Positions 9,243 through 18,776 are shown, counted from the stretch's first letter. The stretch: DNA of 64,000 nt from Martelella sp. AD-3 (GCF_001578105.1 NZ_CP014275.1:3162001-3226000), one strand, 5' to 3'. The notes: generated by a model from the sequence alone, not told the origin. Numbers and translations are program-made.

Positions 9243-9464
9243 TCAGATGCCGAGCCCGCCGAAGCGCTTGTTGAACTTGGAGACGCGGCCGCCGCGGTCC
9301 AGGAGCTGCTGCGAACCGCCGGTCCAGGCCGGGTGCGAAGTCGGGTCGATGTCGAGGTTCAGCACATCGCCTTCCTTGCCCCAGGTCGAGCGGGTCTCGT
9401 ATTCCGTGCCGTCCGTCATGACGACCTTGATCATGTGATAGTCGGGATGAATATCAGCCTTCAT
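9243..9464 (-). CDS. rpmE: 50S ribosomal protein bL31
   Basis: The 73-residue bL31 ([20 protein letters not shown] ... [13 protein letters not shown]) is a component of the large ribosomal subunit at the inter-subunit bridge. It lacks the CxxC zinc-ribbon cysteines, so it is the zinc-independent form. The open frame continues upstream, but the ATG at 9464 gives the canonical length and has a purine-rich GGAACGAGAG ribosome binding site. It is divergent from an ABC exporter gene and followed by a clear terminator. Confidence 0.95.
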   Translation of the reverse strand: MKADIHPDYHMIKVVMTDGTEYETRSTWGKEGDVLNLDIDPTSHPAWTGGSQQLLDRGGRVSKFNKRFGGLGI

Positions 9465-9660
9465 AACTCTCGTTCCTGCAAGCTCGTTACCGGGCCGGCT
9501 GCCATTGCGCCCGCCGGGCCTATTGAATAAACAAAGCCGTGTGACCGTAAAAAAGCCCACGGCTGTCGATGAGGTTGCGGTCGCTATACAGGAACGTGGG
9601 CCGAATAACAAGAGCCGCCTGACGCAATATCGGGCGGGCGCAAGAGTGAAGGAAATTCCC

Positions 9661-11448
9661 GTGAGCAGCAGTGCCAAGACGAAGGGCGGCAGGGCCGAGG
9701 AGCTCCGCCCGCTGACAGCGATCCTGCCCTATATCGCCGCCTATCGCGGCCTGGTTGCCGGCGCGCTGGTGTTCCTTCTCACGGCGTCGCTCGTCACCCT
9801 CGCCCTGCCGGTCGCCGTGCGCCGGGTGATCGACCATGGCTTTTCGACCGATGATGCCCAGCTCATCAACAATTATTTCCTGGTGCTGGGCCTGATGGCG
9901 CTGGCGCTCGGCGTTTCCAGCGCGCTGCGTTATTTCTTCGTGATGATCCTCGGCGAGCGGGTCGTCACCGACCTCAGACGCGACGTCTTCGCCCACGTCA
10001 TCCGGCTGTCGCCCGCCTTCTTCGACATCAACCAGTCCGGCGAGATCGTCTCCCGGCTGACGGCCGACACGGTGCAGATCAAGTCGGCCTTCGGCGCGAG
10101 CGCCTCGATCGCGCTGCGTAACCTGATCATGGGCCTCGGCGCGCTGGCGATGATGATCTACACCTCGCCGCGTCTTTCCGTGCTGGTGATCGTCGCGATC
10201 CCGCTGGTGGTCCTGCCGCTGATTGCCGCAGGCCGCAATGTGCGCACGCGTTCGCGCGCCGCCCAGGACCAGCTTGCCGACGCCACCGCCTATTCCAGCG
10301 AGGCGATTGGCGCGACCCGCACGCTGCAGGCCTTCACCGCCGAGACAATGGCGGCAGGGCGCTATGGCCGCAGCGTCGAGAACGCTTTTGCCGCCGCGCG
10401 GTCCACGCTCAAGGCGCGGGCCGGGTTGACGGCGGTGGCGATCTCGATGGTGTTCTGCTCGATCACCGCGATCCTCTGGTTCGGCGCGCAATCCGTGCTC
10501 TCCGGCACGATGAGCGGCGGCACGCTCGGCCAGTTCCTGCTCTATTCGGTGCTCGCGGCCGGCGCGCTCGGTCAGCTTTCGGAGGTATGGGGCGAGCTTT
10601 CGCTGGCTGCGGGCGCCGCCGAACGCCTGAGCGAGCTTCTCATGGAACCATCCGCCATCAAGGCGCCGGCCAATCCCCTGGCGCTGCCCGCAGAGCCGCG
10701 CGGGGCGCTTGACGTGCACGACGTCTCCTTCCGCTACCCGACCGGCGGCGCCAAGGCGGGGGCGCTCAACGGCCTGTCTCTTTCCGTGAAGGCCGGCGAA
10801 ACGGTCGCCGTCGTCGGCCCTTCGGGCGCGGGCAAGAGCACGCTGTTCTCGCTTCTGCTGCGCTTCTACGACCCTGATGAGGGCGAAATCCGCCTCGACG
10901 GCGTCGATCTGCGCAAGGCGGATCCGGACGCCGTGCGCGCCCGCTTTGCGCTGGTGCCGCAGGATGTCGCGATCTTTGCCGCCAGCATTCACGACAATAT
11001 CGCGCTCGGCAAACCGGATGCGACCCGCGACGAGGTGCGTGCCGCGGCCATTGCCGCCCAGGCCGACGGTTTCATCGAAAGGCTTGAGGATGGCTATGAT
11101 ACCATGGCGGGCGAGCGCGGCATCACCCTTTCCGGCGGCCAGCGCCAGCGCATCGCCATTGCCCGCGCCGTATTGCGCGACGCGCCGGTCCTGCTGCTCG
11201 ACGAGGCGACCTCCGCGCTTGATGCGGAAAGCGAGACGCTCGTACAGCAGGCGCTTGGCGAACTGATGAAGGGGCGCACGACACTGGTGATCGCCCATCG
11301 TCTGGCGACGGTGCTTTCCGCCGACCGCATCCTGGTGATGGATGAGGGCCATATCGTCGAGGAAGGAACGCATGAGGAACTCGTCGCCAGAAACGGGCTT
11401 TATGCCCGCCTGGCGCGCCTGCAGTTTTCCACCGAGGAAAGCGCCTGA
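9661..11448 (+). CDS. ABC exporter, fused transmembrane and ATPase domains (MsbA-like)
   Basis: The 595-residue half-transporter would homodimerise in the inner membrane. The N-terminal six-helix region (about 20-310) is followed by an ATPase domain with Walker [10 protein letters not shown], signature [14 protein letters not shown], Walker [13 protein letters not shown] and the switch His in VIAHRL. The GTG at 9661 was chosen because GAAGGAAA lies just upstream and residues before it look untranslated; the open frame itself begins at 9505. The substrate is not predictable; lipid, peptide or drug export are typical for the family. It is divergent from rpmE. Confidence 0.88.
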   Translation: MSSSAKTKGGRAEELRPLTAILPYIAAYRGLVAGALVFLLTASLVTLALPVAVRRVIDHGFSTDDAQLINNYFLVLGLMALALGVSSALRYFFVMILGERVVTDLRRDVFAHVIRLSPAFFDINQSGEIVSRLTADTVQIKSAFGASASIALRNLIMGLGALAMMIYTSPRLSVLVIVAIPLVVLPLIAAGRNVRTRSRAAQDQLADATAYSSEAIGATRTLQAFTAETMAAGRYGRSVENAFAAARSTLKARAGLTAVAISMVFCSITAILWFGAQSVLSGTMSGGTLGQFLLYSVLAAGALGQLSEVWGELSLAAGAAERLSELLMEPSAIKAPANPLALPAEPRGALDVHDVSFRYPTGGAKAGALNGLSLSVKAGETVAVVGPSGAGKSTLFSLLLRFYDPDEGEIRLDGVDLRKADPDAVRARFALVPQDVAIFAASIHDNIALGKPDATRDEVRAAAIAAQADGFIERLEDGYDTMAGERGITLSGGQRQRIAIARAVLRDAPVLLLDEATSALDAESETLVQQALGELMKGRTTLVIAHRLATVLSADRILVMDEGHIVEEGTHEELVARNGLYARLARLQFSTEESA

Positions 11449-11451
11449 GCG

Positions 11452-12339
11452 TCAGGGTTTAGGTTTGCGCCCCGTCGGCATGAAGGTGGCGGCGAAAATC
11501 AGCGCGATGCCCGCCCAGACGATGGGCTGCGGCCATTCGCCGAAGACCACCAGACCCATCATCACCGCCAGCGGCAGCGCCATGTGCAGGGCAGGCGTCA
11601 GCGCCACCGCATCGGCCATGGAAAAGGCCCTCAGCATGCAGTAGTTGCTGGTATTGACCAGTAGCGCCGACAAGAGCAGCAGCCCAAGATCGCCAAGCCC
11701 GATCGGCGACCAGAAGAACATCGCCGGAATGGCCGCGATCGCCGCCATCAAGGCATACATCCAGAACAGCGCCGGCAGGAAAGCCTCGTTCATCGCCAGC
11801 ATTTTCAGGACGATATTTTTCGCAGCAAGCGCGATTGCCGCCGCGATCGCCACGAGCCCGGCAAGCTGAAAGGCCTCGCTGCCCGGCCTGAGGATCAGGA
11901 AGGCGCCGGAAAGGCCGAGCGCAACGGCCAGCCAGCGGCGCCAGTCCGCCTTCTCTTTCAGCAGCACGATCGCCAGCGGAATGACGAAGAAGGTCTCGAG
12001 CTGGAACAGCGAGGAAGCCACCGTGAAGGGCAGCAGCGACAGCGAGGTAAAGATCAGGAAGCTGACCAGAACGCCGAGCGCCGAGCGGATCAGCAGCAGG
12101 CGCGGCGACTTGATGACAAAGCCCGCCCTGCCCTTCGAAGCCGCGATGGGCAGCACCATTGCCGCAGCCAGTCCGGATTGCACGAAGACAAGCATGACCG
12201 GCTCGTGCCGGGACGTCAGTATTTTCGTCAGCGTATCGACAAAAGTGAAGGCGGCAACGCCGCCGATCATCAGAAAGATCGCGACAAGACGGCTGTCGGG
12301 CCGCCAGCGCGCAGCCCGTGCGGGCAGAACGAAGGTCAT
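11452..12339 (-). CDS. EamA/DMT family transporter
   Basis: The 295-residue inner-membrane protein has about ten hydrophobic segments in two repeated halves, typical of the drug/metabolite transporter superfamily. Motifs such as GVAAFTFVDTLTKIL and, in the second half, LLSALLVNTSNYCMLRAFSM fit the EamA domain. The substrate is unknown. The ATG at 12339 has AGGAG six bases upstream. The stop is 3 nt from that of the convergent ABC exporter. Confidence 0.85.
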   Translation of the reverse strand: MTFVLPARAARWRPDSRLVAIFLMIGGVAAFTFVDTLTKILTSRHEPVMLVFVQSGLAAAMVLPIAASKGRAGFVIKSPRLLLIRSALGVLVSFLIFTSLSLLPFTVASSLFQLETFFVIPLAIVLLKEKADWRRWLAVALGLSGAFLILRPGSEAFQLAGLVAIAAAIALAAKNIVLKMLAMNEAFLPALFWMYALMAAIAAIPAMFFWSPIGLGDLGLLLLSALLVNTSNYCMLRAFSMADAVALTPALHMALPLAVMMGLVVFGEWPQPIVWAGIALIFAATFMPTGRKPKP

Positions 12340-12489
12340 TTCTCACTCCTGAACAAGCATCTGTTCGTCTTGGGATGCTTCCTGGAGGAACCCTCGTCCG
12401 CTTGTCAGGAAGAACAGCGTTCACAAAGAACGCGGCGGTTGGGCGCGTCGCGCCGTACCGCCCTTGCGGAGTTCGCAGAATAGAAAAGA

Positions 12490-12516
12490 GCGCGCCTGAA
12501 GGCAAGCCCGGCGCGC
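12490..12516 (-). terminator. Hairpin terminator after the OmpA-like gene
   Basis: The stem GCGCGCC (12490-12496) and GGCGCGC (12510-12516), read on the minus strand, is followed by a T-rich tail (TCTTTTCTATT), 19 nt after the stop of the OmpA-like gene. Confidence 0.6.
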
Positions 12517-12535
12517 CAATGGCGTGGTCACTGCC

Positions 12536-13567
12536 TCAGCGCTCGGTCAGCTTGAACTCGATGCGGCGGTTCTGGGCGCGCGCTTCCGCCGTATCGCCCG
12601 GCGCGATCGGCTGATATTCGGCAAAGCCCGCCGCCACAAGACGGGTCGCCGGCACGCCCTGCGAAATGAGATAACGGACCACGGAATTCGCGCGCGCGGT
12701 CGAAAGCTCCCAGTTGTCGGAAAACTGGCCGCCGGGGCGGATCGGCACGTCATCGGTGTGGCCGTCGACGCGCAGCACCCAGTTGATGTCCTCCGGAATT
12801 TCCGGCGCGATTTCCAGCAGCGCCGTCGCCAGCTTGGAAAGCTCGGCCCGGCCGTCATCATTCAGTTCGTCGGAGCCGGAGGGAAAGAGAACCTCCGACT
12901 GGAACACGAAACGATCGCCGACGACCCGGATATTCTCGCGGTCGGAGAGGATCTGCCGCAGCCTGCCGAAGAAATCCGAACGATAGCGATTGAGTTCCTG
13001 CACCTTCTGCGCAAGCGCGGTGTTCAGCCGGCGGCCGAGATCGGCGATGCGCGCCTGGGAGGCCTCGTCCTTGGCCTCGGAAATCTCCAGTGCCTCCTCG
13101 ACCGCGGCAAGCTGGGCGCGAAGCGCGGAAATCTGCTGGTTGAGCAGCGCGAGCTGACTTTGCGCCTTGGCCGTCAGCTGCCGCTCGGCCTCCAGGTCCT
13201 CGGAAAGCGAGGAAATGCGCGCATCGGCGGCATCGCTGGCGCCGGCCCCCTCACTCAGGAGAGCCTGCAGGCGCGACCGTTCGGCCTGGGCCGAGGCAAG
13301 CGAAGCCTGCAGCGCGGCGATCGTGTCGCTCGCATCCTGATTGTTGCTTTTCTCCAGCGCCAGAAGCTGAGTCAGCTCGGCGATCTGGCTGTTCAGCCGG
13401 TTCAACACCTCATCCTTGCCGGAAATTTCGCGCGTCAGGATGAACTGGCCGATCACGAAGACGGTCAGCAGGAACATGATTGCCAGCAGCAGCGTCGACA
13501 ACGCGTCGACGAAACCGGGCCAGTAGTCGACGCTGCGGTTGGATCGGCGGTTGCGGGCAAGCGCCAT
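12536..13567 (-). CDS. MotB/OmpA-like peptidoglycan-binding protein
   Basis: The 343-residue protein has one N-terminal membrane helix (about 19-45) with Asp21 in GFVDALSTLLLAIMFLL, at the place of the proton-binding Asp of MotB and ExbD. A long coiled coil follows (about 48-190), then a C-terminal OmpA-type peptidoglycan-binding domain (about 215-343, with LRVDGHTDDVPI and NRRIEF). It lies 2 nt after the MotA/TolQ-like gene, so the two probably form a proton-driven inner-membrane stator-like complex anchored to the wall. This pair next to an inositol monophosphatase gene is common in rhizobia; the process it powers is not known to me. Confidence 0.85.
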   Translation of the reverse strand: MALARNRRSNRSVDYWPGFVDALSTLLLAIMFLLTVFVIGQFILTREISGKDEVLNRLNSQIAELTQLLALEKSNNQDASDTIAALQASLASAQAERSRLQALLSEGAGASDAADARISSLSEDLEAERQLTAKAQSQLALLNQQISALRAQLAAVEEALEISEAKDEASQARIADLGRRLNTALAQKVQELNRYRSDFFGRLRQILSDRENIRVVGDRFVFQSEVLFPSGSDELNDDGRAELSKLATALLEIAPEIPEDINWVLRVDGHTDDVPIRPGGQFSDNWELSTARANSVVRYLISQGVPATRLVAAGFAEYQPIAPGDTAEARAQNRRIEFKLTER

Positions 13568-13569
13568 GG

Positions 13570-14598
13570 CTACCGGTCCCCGAGCTTGTCGGTAAGGCGT
13601 TGCAGCGTGCGCCGCATCTCCTGCGATTCCTCATGCTGCGCCTCGATCCAGTCGCGCAGCATCTGCTGCTCGTTGCGCATGTTCTTGACGACGCCCTGGA
13701 TGCCCTCGGCAAGCTGCGCCATGGCGGGAACGGAGCTTGCGCCCGCGCCGTTCGCCTCGGCAATACGCCTCAGTTCCTCGGCAAGGATTTCGAACTGTTC
13801 GGACGAGCCGCTGGCAACGCCTTCAAGCGCCGGCGTCAGGTCCGAGGTGACGTCGGTCATGGTCGAGAGCCAGTTCTCCAGCTCCATGTAGAAACGGTTC
13901 TGGGCGCGTCCCGCCTGCAGGTCGAGGAAGCCGAGCACCAGCGAGCCGGAGAGGCCGAGCAGGGAGGAGGAAAACGCCGTGCCCATGCCCGACAGCGGAC
14001 CGGCAAGCCCTTCCTTCAGGGCGTCCAGCACATCGGCGCTGTCGCCGGAATTCGGATCAAGACTCTGGATGATATCGCCGATGGAGCCGATCGTTCCAAG
14101 CAGGCCCCAGAAGGTTCCGAGCAGTCCGAGGAAGACGAGCAGACCGACCAGATAGCGTGATGTATCGCGCTGTTCATCGAGCCGCGTGGCGATGGAATCG
14201 AGGATGGAGCGCAGGGAAGAGGTCGAAAGCGCCATGGTCTGGCGGCTGCCGATCAGGGCGCGCATCGGCGCAAGCAGCTTGGGGTCGCGACCGACTCGAT
14301 CCGCACTTCCCGCAGCGCGGAAGGAATTGAGCCAGGTGACTTCCCGGCGAAGCGCCAGCACCTGCGAGAACACCATCAGCACGCCGATCAGCAGGACGCC
14401 GAGGATCAGGCCGTTCAGCCCGGGATTGGTCATGAAATAGGCGTGCGCCTGACGGTAGAGGATGGCGACGAGAAAGCCGACCAGAATCAGGAAGATGACC
14501 ATGGTCCAGACGAAGGTCATCGGGCTCGACATCTTCTGGGCGTAACCGCGCGGCTGGGATTGGCGGCGATCGTCCTGTTCGAGTTCGAAATCCGACAT
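13570..14598 (-). CDS. MotA/TolQ/ExbB-like proton channel protein
   Basis: The 342-residue inner-membrane protein has two N-terminal helices (about 28-50 and 60-82), a cytoplasmic loop, and a later pair with the conserved TolQ/MotA pattern LLVFLGLLGTFWGLLGTIGS, then GMGTAFSSSLLGLSGSLVLG. A cytoplasmic tail of about 110 residues ends in a short helical region. It would form the ion channel with the downstream OmpA/MotB-like protein. The ATG at 14598 has AGGA five bases upstream; an ATG at 14619 adds seven residues and lacks a site. Confidence 0.85.
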   Translation of the reverse strand: MSDFELEQDDRRQSQPRGYAQKMSSPMTFVWTMVIFLILVGFLVAILYRQAHAYFMTNPGLNGLILGVLLIGVLMVFSQVLALRREVTWLNSFRAAGSADRVGRDPKLLAPMRALIGSRQTMALSTSSLRSILDSIATRLDEQRDTSRYLVGLLVFLGLLGTFWGLLGTIGSIGDIIQSLDPNSGDSADVLDALKEGLAGPLSGMGTAFSSSLLGLSGSLVLGFLDLQAGRAQNRFYMELENWLSTMTDVTSDLTPALEGVASGSSEQFEILAEELRRIAEANGAGASSVPAMAQLAEGIQGVVKNMRNEQQMLRDWIEAQHEESQEMRRTLQRLTDKLGDR

Positions 14599-14764
14599 TG
14601 CGTCCTGTCCTCCGCTCATCGCTGGCAGCGGCCCGGCATTGCTGCACGGCCGAACGGGCCCGAAGCACGCCTCCGGTCCGGTATCAAAGCTCTATTCGAA
14701 AAAGCCGGCGATTTGAAGAGCGATGCGACGAAAACAGGTCTCGGTCCACCGGAAGCGCCGCGCC

Positions 14765-15562
14765 TTATTTTTCAAGCCGGCGCTGCAACTGGTCGTAAAG
14801 CGCAATCCGGATCATTTCGTTGCCGGCAACGACGCTGCCCGTTTCCAGGCATTGCTGCCCGCCCTTGCCGTCGGAAACGAAACCGCCCGCCTCGCGCACC
14901 AGGATCAGGCCGGCAGCCATGTCCCAGGCCGAAAGCCCCTCTTCCCAGTAGCCGTCCAGGCGACCGGCGGCCACATAGGCGAGATCGAGCGAGGCAGCGC
15001 CGAGACGGCGTATGCCGGCAACCTCGCCCATCACATGGCGAAGCTCCACCAGGAACTTGCCGTGCTGGCCGCGCCCGAGATGGGGAACGCCGCAGCCGAT
15101 CACCGCATCGGCAAGATTGCGGCGTGCCGAGACGCGGATGCGCCGGTCGTTGCAGAACGCGCCGCCGCCCTTTTCGGCAACGTAGAGCTCGTCAAGGATC
15201 GGATTGAAGATCACGCCCGCAACCACTTCGCCGGAACGCTCCAGCGCGATGGAAACGGCGAACTGGGGGATGCCGTGCAGGAAATTGGTGGTGCCGTCGA
15301 GCGGGTCGACGATCCAACGGTGCTGGCCGTCGCTCCCGCTCTCCTCGCCGCCTTCCTCGCCGAGAAAGCCGTAGGTCGGGCGGGCGCGCAGGAGCTCCGT
15401 GCGAACGATCTTTTCGGCCTTCACGTCCGCCTGAGAGACGAAATCGGCGGGTCCCTTGATGGAGACCTGCAGGTTCTGCACCTCGCCGAAATCGCGGGTC
15501 AGCGACCGTCCCGCTTTGAGCGCGGCCTGAACCATGACATTGAGAAGGGCTGAACGGGCCAT
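14765..15562 (-). CDS. suhB: Inositol monophosphatase family protein
   Basis: The 265-residue member of the Mg-dependent IMPase family hydrolyses inositol-1-phosphate or related sugar phosphates (EC 3.1.3.25). The metal-binding motifs are present: E in FLGEEGGEE, IVDPLDGTTNF, and the C-terminal LSAWDMAAGLILVREAGG. Bacterial SuhB can also bind RNA polymerase in rRNA antitermination; which role applies here cannot be told. It is upstream of the MotA/OmpA-like pair with a gap of about 166 nt. Confidence 0.9.
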   Translation of the reverse strand: MARSALLNVMVQAALKAGRSLTRDFGEVQNLQVSIKGPADFVSQADVKAEKIVRTELLRARPTYGFLGEEGGEESGSDGQHRWIVDPLDGTTNFLHGIPQFAVSIALERSGEVVAGVIFNPILDELYVAEKGGGAFCNDRRIRVSARRNLADAVIGCGVPHLGRGQHGKFLVELRHVMGEVAGIRRLGAASLDLAYVAAGRLDGYWEEGLSAWDMAAGLILVREAGGFVSDGKGGQQCLETGSVVAGNEMIRIALYDQLQRRLEK

Positions 15563-15663
15563 GACCGGAAATCCTCGTTTATTGCGCCGGCGCGGGATTA
15601 CCCGCCGGCAAACAGGCTGTTGGCGGGTTCATGACCACAGAACGGTGCGGAATTCAAGGCCTG

Positions 15664-16785
15664 TCAGGCATTTGCCCGCGCCGCCGCCGCGCGGGAAACC
15701 GGCACGGACAGTATTTTCGTGCGGTTGCGCCCGGCATTCTTGGCCTGGTAGAGCGCGCGATCGGCATAATCGAACGCCTCTTCCAGCTTCGTCTCCCCCA
15801 CCGTGAAGGCGGCGATCCCGGCACTGACGGTGACCGTGAAGGTCTCCCCCTCATGGGCGAAAACCAGTTTCTCGACGAGCGCACGGATATGCTCGGCGAT
15901 CCGATAGGCATCATCGACGGAGGTCGAGAGCAGAACCACGGCGATCTCTTCGCCGCCGAAACGGACCACGAAATCGGAACGGCGCATGCGGCTCGTCACG
16001 GTCGCCGCAACCCGTTGCAACACCTCATCGCCCCGGGCATGGCCGAAGCGGTCGTTGACGGACTTGAAACGGTCTATGTCAAACAGGACGACGCAGCCAT
16101 GCCGCTTGTCGGGCGAGACCGACTGGCCGAGGCTGCCTTCGAACTGCCCGAGCGCCCGACGATTGTAAAGCCCTGTCAGCGGGTCGCGCTCGGCGTTGAA
16201 CTCCACGTCGCGCAGATAGTCGGCGTTGCGCTTGGTGGCCTCGAGCGCCGAGCCGAGAAGGACGATGCCGAGAATGTTCACGAGCGTCAGCGTGAAGCCG
16301 ATGCTCTCCATCAGCGTCAGCGCGGTGTGAAACTCGAGCATGAACAGCGAAAGCACCATCAAAGCGGCGAGGCAGCCAAGCAGCAGAAAACCGGCCGGCG
16401 TGCGCTTGTTGGGAAAAAGCCAGTTGAAGATGATTCCGGCGCCGGCCGCTATGATGATCCCGGCGACGCCCGCCGTCACGCCGTCGCCGCCGATCATGAT
16501 CCGCGGCAGGACCGTGCAGGCGGCGACAAGGACCGCTCCGCCCGGGCCTGCGAAAGGCCCTGCGAGCGCAATGAACACGGCACGCGCATCGAAGATATAA
16601 CCGGACTCGAGCACGATCGGGTTGGTCATTGCGGCCAGGGCGCCGCAGGCGAGAACGACAGCGCTAGCATAGTCCTCATACCATTTCCCGCTAAAGTGGC
16701 GCAGGACCAGGCCGTATCCCATAACGATCAGGGCGCCCAGTCCCAGGCTGCCAATCATCTGTCCGACAAAGCTAAGCTGCAACAA
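15664..16785 (-). CDS. Membrane diguanylate cyclase (5TM-LYT + GGDEF)
   Basis: The enzyme makes cyclic di-GMP from two GTP. The 373-residue product has about six membrane helices (1-180) in the style of the 5TM-5TMR_LYT sensor domain (NPIVLESGYIFDARA, then an AGPFAGPGGA loop). A GGDEF domain follows (about 198-360): DPLTGLYNRRAL, FDIDRFKSVNDRFGH, and an active-site loop GGEEI (277-281), where the last position is Ile instead of Phe. An RxxD inhibitory site (RRSD, 268-271) lies five residues before it. The frame starts with TTG at 16785, with GGTGGGGG upstream; ATG at 16758 is the alternative. Confidence 0.85.
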   Translation of the reverse strand: MLQLSFVGQMIGSLGLGALIVMGYGLVLRHFSGKWYEDYASAVVLACGALAAMTNPIVLESGYIFDARAVFIALAGPFAGPGGAVLVAACTVLPRIMIGGDGVTAGVAGIIIAAGAGIIFNWLFPNKRTPAGFLLLGCLAALMVLSLFMLEFHTALTLMESIGFTLTLVNILGIVLLGSALEATKRNADYLRDVEFNAERDPLTGLYNRRALGQFEGSLGQSVSPDKRHGCVVLFDIDRFKSVNDRFGHARGDEVLQRVAATVTSRMRRSDFVVRFGGEEIAVVLLSTSVDDAYRIAEHIRALVEKLVFAHEGETFTVTVSAGIAAFTVGETKLEEAFDYADRALYQAKNAGRNRTKILSVPVSRAAAARANA

Positions 16786-16853
16786 GCAGTCATTCCCCCA
16801 CCAAGCCCGCCATCGGTACGGGACAGTCGCATTTCATGCTCTCCGAGTTTCTA

Positions 16854-16867
16854 TAACGTACACGTTA
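16854..16867. promoter_or_regulatory. TAACGT-AC-ACGTTA dyad upstream of the diguanylate cyclase
   Basis: A perfect 6-bp inverted repeat with a 2-base spacer lies 69 nt upstream of the diguanylate cyclase start in a 134-base intergenic gap. The shape and place fit an operator for a dimeric regulator. The regulator is not identifiable from the window. Confidence 0.35.
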
Positions 16868-16919
16868 ATCGGCGAGGATAACATAGAAAACGAAATGAAC
16901 TACGCCGCCTCGACCCGTA

Positions 16920-18017
16920 TTAGTATCGCAACGCAATGGCCCGGGACCTGAGCCTTGCCCGCTCCAGAGCCTCCGGAGAAAGCGAGGCAAGCATGTCCTC
17001 CATCGCGTCATCCCGCAGACCGACCTTTCGCGCGCTGAGGTAGAAAACGGCGGCAGATTGTTCGTCGACGGGCGTGCCGATGCCGTTAAGATAAAGATAG
17101 GCAAGCCGGCTGGCGGCGGCTGGATTGCCCGCAAGCGCGGCGCGGTGCATCCACTCGGCCCCCTCGGCGATGTCGCGCGGCATCTCGGTCCCGTTTATGA
17201 GATCGAGCGCCAGTTCGAGCTGGGCTGTGTCATGTTCGCCATTGGCCGCACGGCGCAGCCAGTAGCGCCAGAGCGCGCGCTTTTCGGCAGGCAGGCCGTC
17301 AAGCGCGCGGTAGATCTGGGAGAGCGCATACTGCGCATCGGCGACGTCGGCCTCGGCCGCCTGTTCAAACCACGGCAGGGCAAGTTCCAACCCTTCGGCC
17401 CCCGGCGTTTCCTGCACAAGGAGGGTCGCATGGTTGAAGGCGGCAATCGGATCGCCAGCCTCCGCCGCCTGCCGGACAAGGTCCCGTCCCTTTCCGTGTT
17501 CGGCTTCGTCATCCGAGCCGAGCAGGTACATGCCGTAGCGGTTGAGGGCAAACGGCGCCTGGCTATCGGCGGCCATCCGGTACCAGTCACCGGGCTCGCC
17601 CGCCCGGCCCTCCGCGATCAGCTTGCGCTCGACAAGCTCGGCAATCAGCGTTTCCGCCCGCGGATCACCGCGCCCGGCGCGCGCCATCGCCGCCTCATAG
17701 GCCGCATCGACGAGACCGCGCTGATAGGCGCCGTAGGCATCGTCCACCGGCCCGCCGTAGGGCGGCTGCGGCGGCGCGGGCGTCTCTTCCTCCATCGCCG
17801 GCGTCAGTTGCGCGAATTCGAAATTGTAGGCGTCGGCCGGCCCGTCCGCCTCCATCCCGGGCGGCAACAGCGTTCCGCCGCGCCTCGGATCGCCGGCAGC
17901 GCCCGCGACCAGGTCCGCATCGGTCGCGAATTCCCGCGCCGAAATCGCGAGTGCGGCGCCGGGAACCGCCAATGCGAGGATCAGAGCGGCGAGCGTGATG
18001 CGGGTGCGGTCGGTCAT
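16920..18017 (-). CDS. Secreted Sel1-repeat (TPR-like) protein
   Basis: The 365-residue protein has a signal peptide (MTDRTRITLAALILALAVPG, cleavage after ALA near residue 24). After a Pro-rich linker it carries several Sel1-like repeats, for example NRYGMYLLGSDDEAEHGKG, AAFNHATLL, and AASRLAYLYLNGIGTPVDE. Such solenoids bind partner proteins in the periplasm. The ATG at 18017 has GAAGAGG at the right spacing; the longer frame to 18107 is rejected. It starts 7 nt after the ThiE-like gene and is probably co-transcribed with it. Confidence 0.8.
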   Translation of the reverse strand: MTDRTRITLAALILALAVPGAALAISAREFATDADLVAGAAGDPRRGGTLLPPGMEADGPADAYNFEFAQLTPAMEEETPAPPQPPYGGPVDDAYGAYQRGLVDAAYEAAMARAGRGDPRAETLIAELVERKLIAEGRAGEPGDWYRMAADSQAPFALNRYGMYLLGSDDEAEHGKGRDLVRQAAEAGDPIAAFNHATLLVQETPGAEGLELALPWFEQAAEADVADAQYALSQIYRALDGLPAEKRALWRYWLRRAANGEHDTAQLELALDLINGTEMPRDIAEGAEWMHRAALAGNPAAASRLAYLYLNGIGTPVDEQSAAVFYLSARKVGLRDDAMEDMLASLSPEALERARLRSRAIALRY

Positions 18018-18024
18018 GACCTCT

Positions 18025-18678
18025 TCAATAATCAAACCGTGGCGCTTTTTCGTCGAGCGCGGCGTTGATCTGGGCGACCATGCCGGCCGGCCCGCCGGGC
18101 GCGGCAAAGACGGCCTTGCCCACGGCGACGAATTCCGCCCAGGTGAGCGCGGCCTCGATCACGCTCGCCGGCTCGCTCCCCGCCATGACGATACAGGGGA
18201 TTTCGACCATGGACGCCCACCATTCGCCAAGTTCCAGATTTTTCGGATGCGTCTGGGGATGCGTGTCGCCGTCCAGCTTGCCGAAGAAGACGTAGTCGGG
18301 GTTAAGTTCGCCAAGCTCGAGCGCATGATGCCGGTCCTTGGGCCCGCTGCCGCCGACGATCATGCGCGGCGAAAACCGATCCATGGCGTCGGCAAGGGCC
18401 TCGGTCCCGCCTTCGACATGGATGCCGTCGGCCTTCGCCCGCCCGGCCACGCGCGTATCCCCGGCGATGATGGCGGCGGCTTCATAGTTCTGAATCATCG
18501 GCACGATCAGCTCGGCGCGTTTCTGAAAGGCTTCCGCCGTCTCGCCATATTGCGGGAGAATGACCGAGGCCACGTCCCCGCCGCGCAGCGCATCGGCGAT
18601 GGCCTTCTCCTGCGTCTTCATGTCGGCGATCTCGGGCGCGATCAGCACCAGCCGGCAACGATCCTGTTCCGTATCCAT
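18025..18678 (-). CDS. Thiamine phosphate synthase-like protein
   Basis: The 217-residue TIM-barrel protein resembles thiamine-phosphate synthase (ThiE/TenI): LVLIAPEIAD at the first strand, then QNYEAAAIIAGDTRVAGRAK, DGIHVEGG and MIVGGSG, matching the L-x-D, GVHLG and I-G-x-S segments. Key ThiE positions are only partly conserved and there is no other thi gene nearby, so it may be a TenI-like relative rather than a true ThiE. It is transcribed with the Sel1-repeat gene. Confidence 0.7.
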   Translation of the reverse strand: MDTEQDRCRLVLIAPEIADMKTQEKAIADALRGGDVASVILPQYGETAEAFQKRAELIVPMIQNYEAAAIIAGDTRVAGRAKADGIHVEGGTEALADAMDRFSPRMIVGGSGPKDRHHALELGELNPDYVFFGKLDGDTHPQTHPKNLELGEWWASMVEIPCIVMAGSEPASVIEAALTWAEFVAVGKAVFAAPGGPAGMVAQINAALDEKAPRFDY

Positions 18679-18776
18679 GTTCCTCTATCCCTTCGGCTGC
18701 GGCGGAGGCGGTTCGCCCCTCTCGCCATTTCCGGATAAATCCGTTAGAGCGGAGTTTCAACAGGTGCTTTGATTTC

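Noticed and set aside
12536..14598. Possible Zorya-type antiphage pair (ZorA/ZorB-like)
   Set aside because: The MotA-like and OmpA/MotB-like layout is similar, but there is no ZorC, ZorD or ZorE, the ZorA-like tail is short, and the neighbours are housekeeping genes.
16063..16785. ATG at 16793 as the diguanylate cyclase start
   Set aside because: It is out of frame with the protein and leads to a stop within 13 codons.
18025..18678. TPP riboswitch for the ThiE-like gene
   Set aside because: No thi-box sequence was visible upstream of 18678; the space before the divergent TauE-like gene is only about 98 bases.
18732..18776. Possible third copy of the RIME-like repeat before the TauE-like gene
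   Set aside because: Only a short stretch (AGTTTCAACAGGT and GTTAGAGCG) resembles the element; the hairpins are missing. It could be a decayed remnant but is too short to claim.
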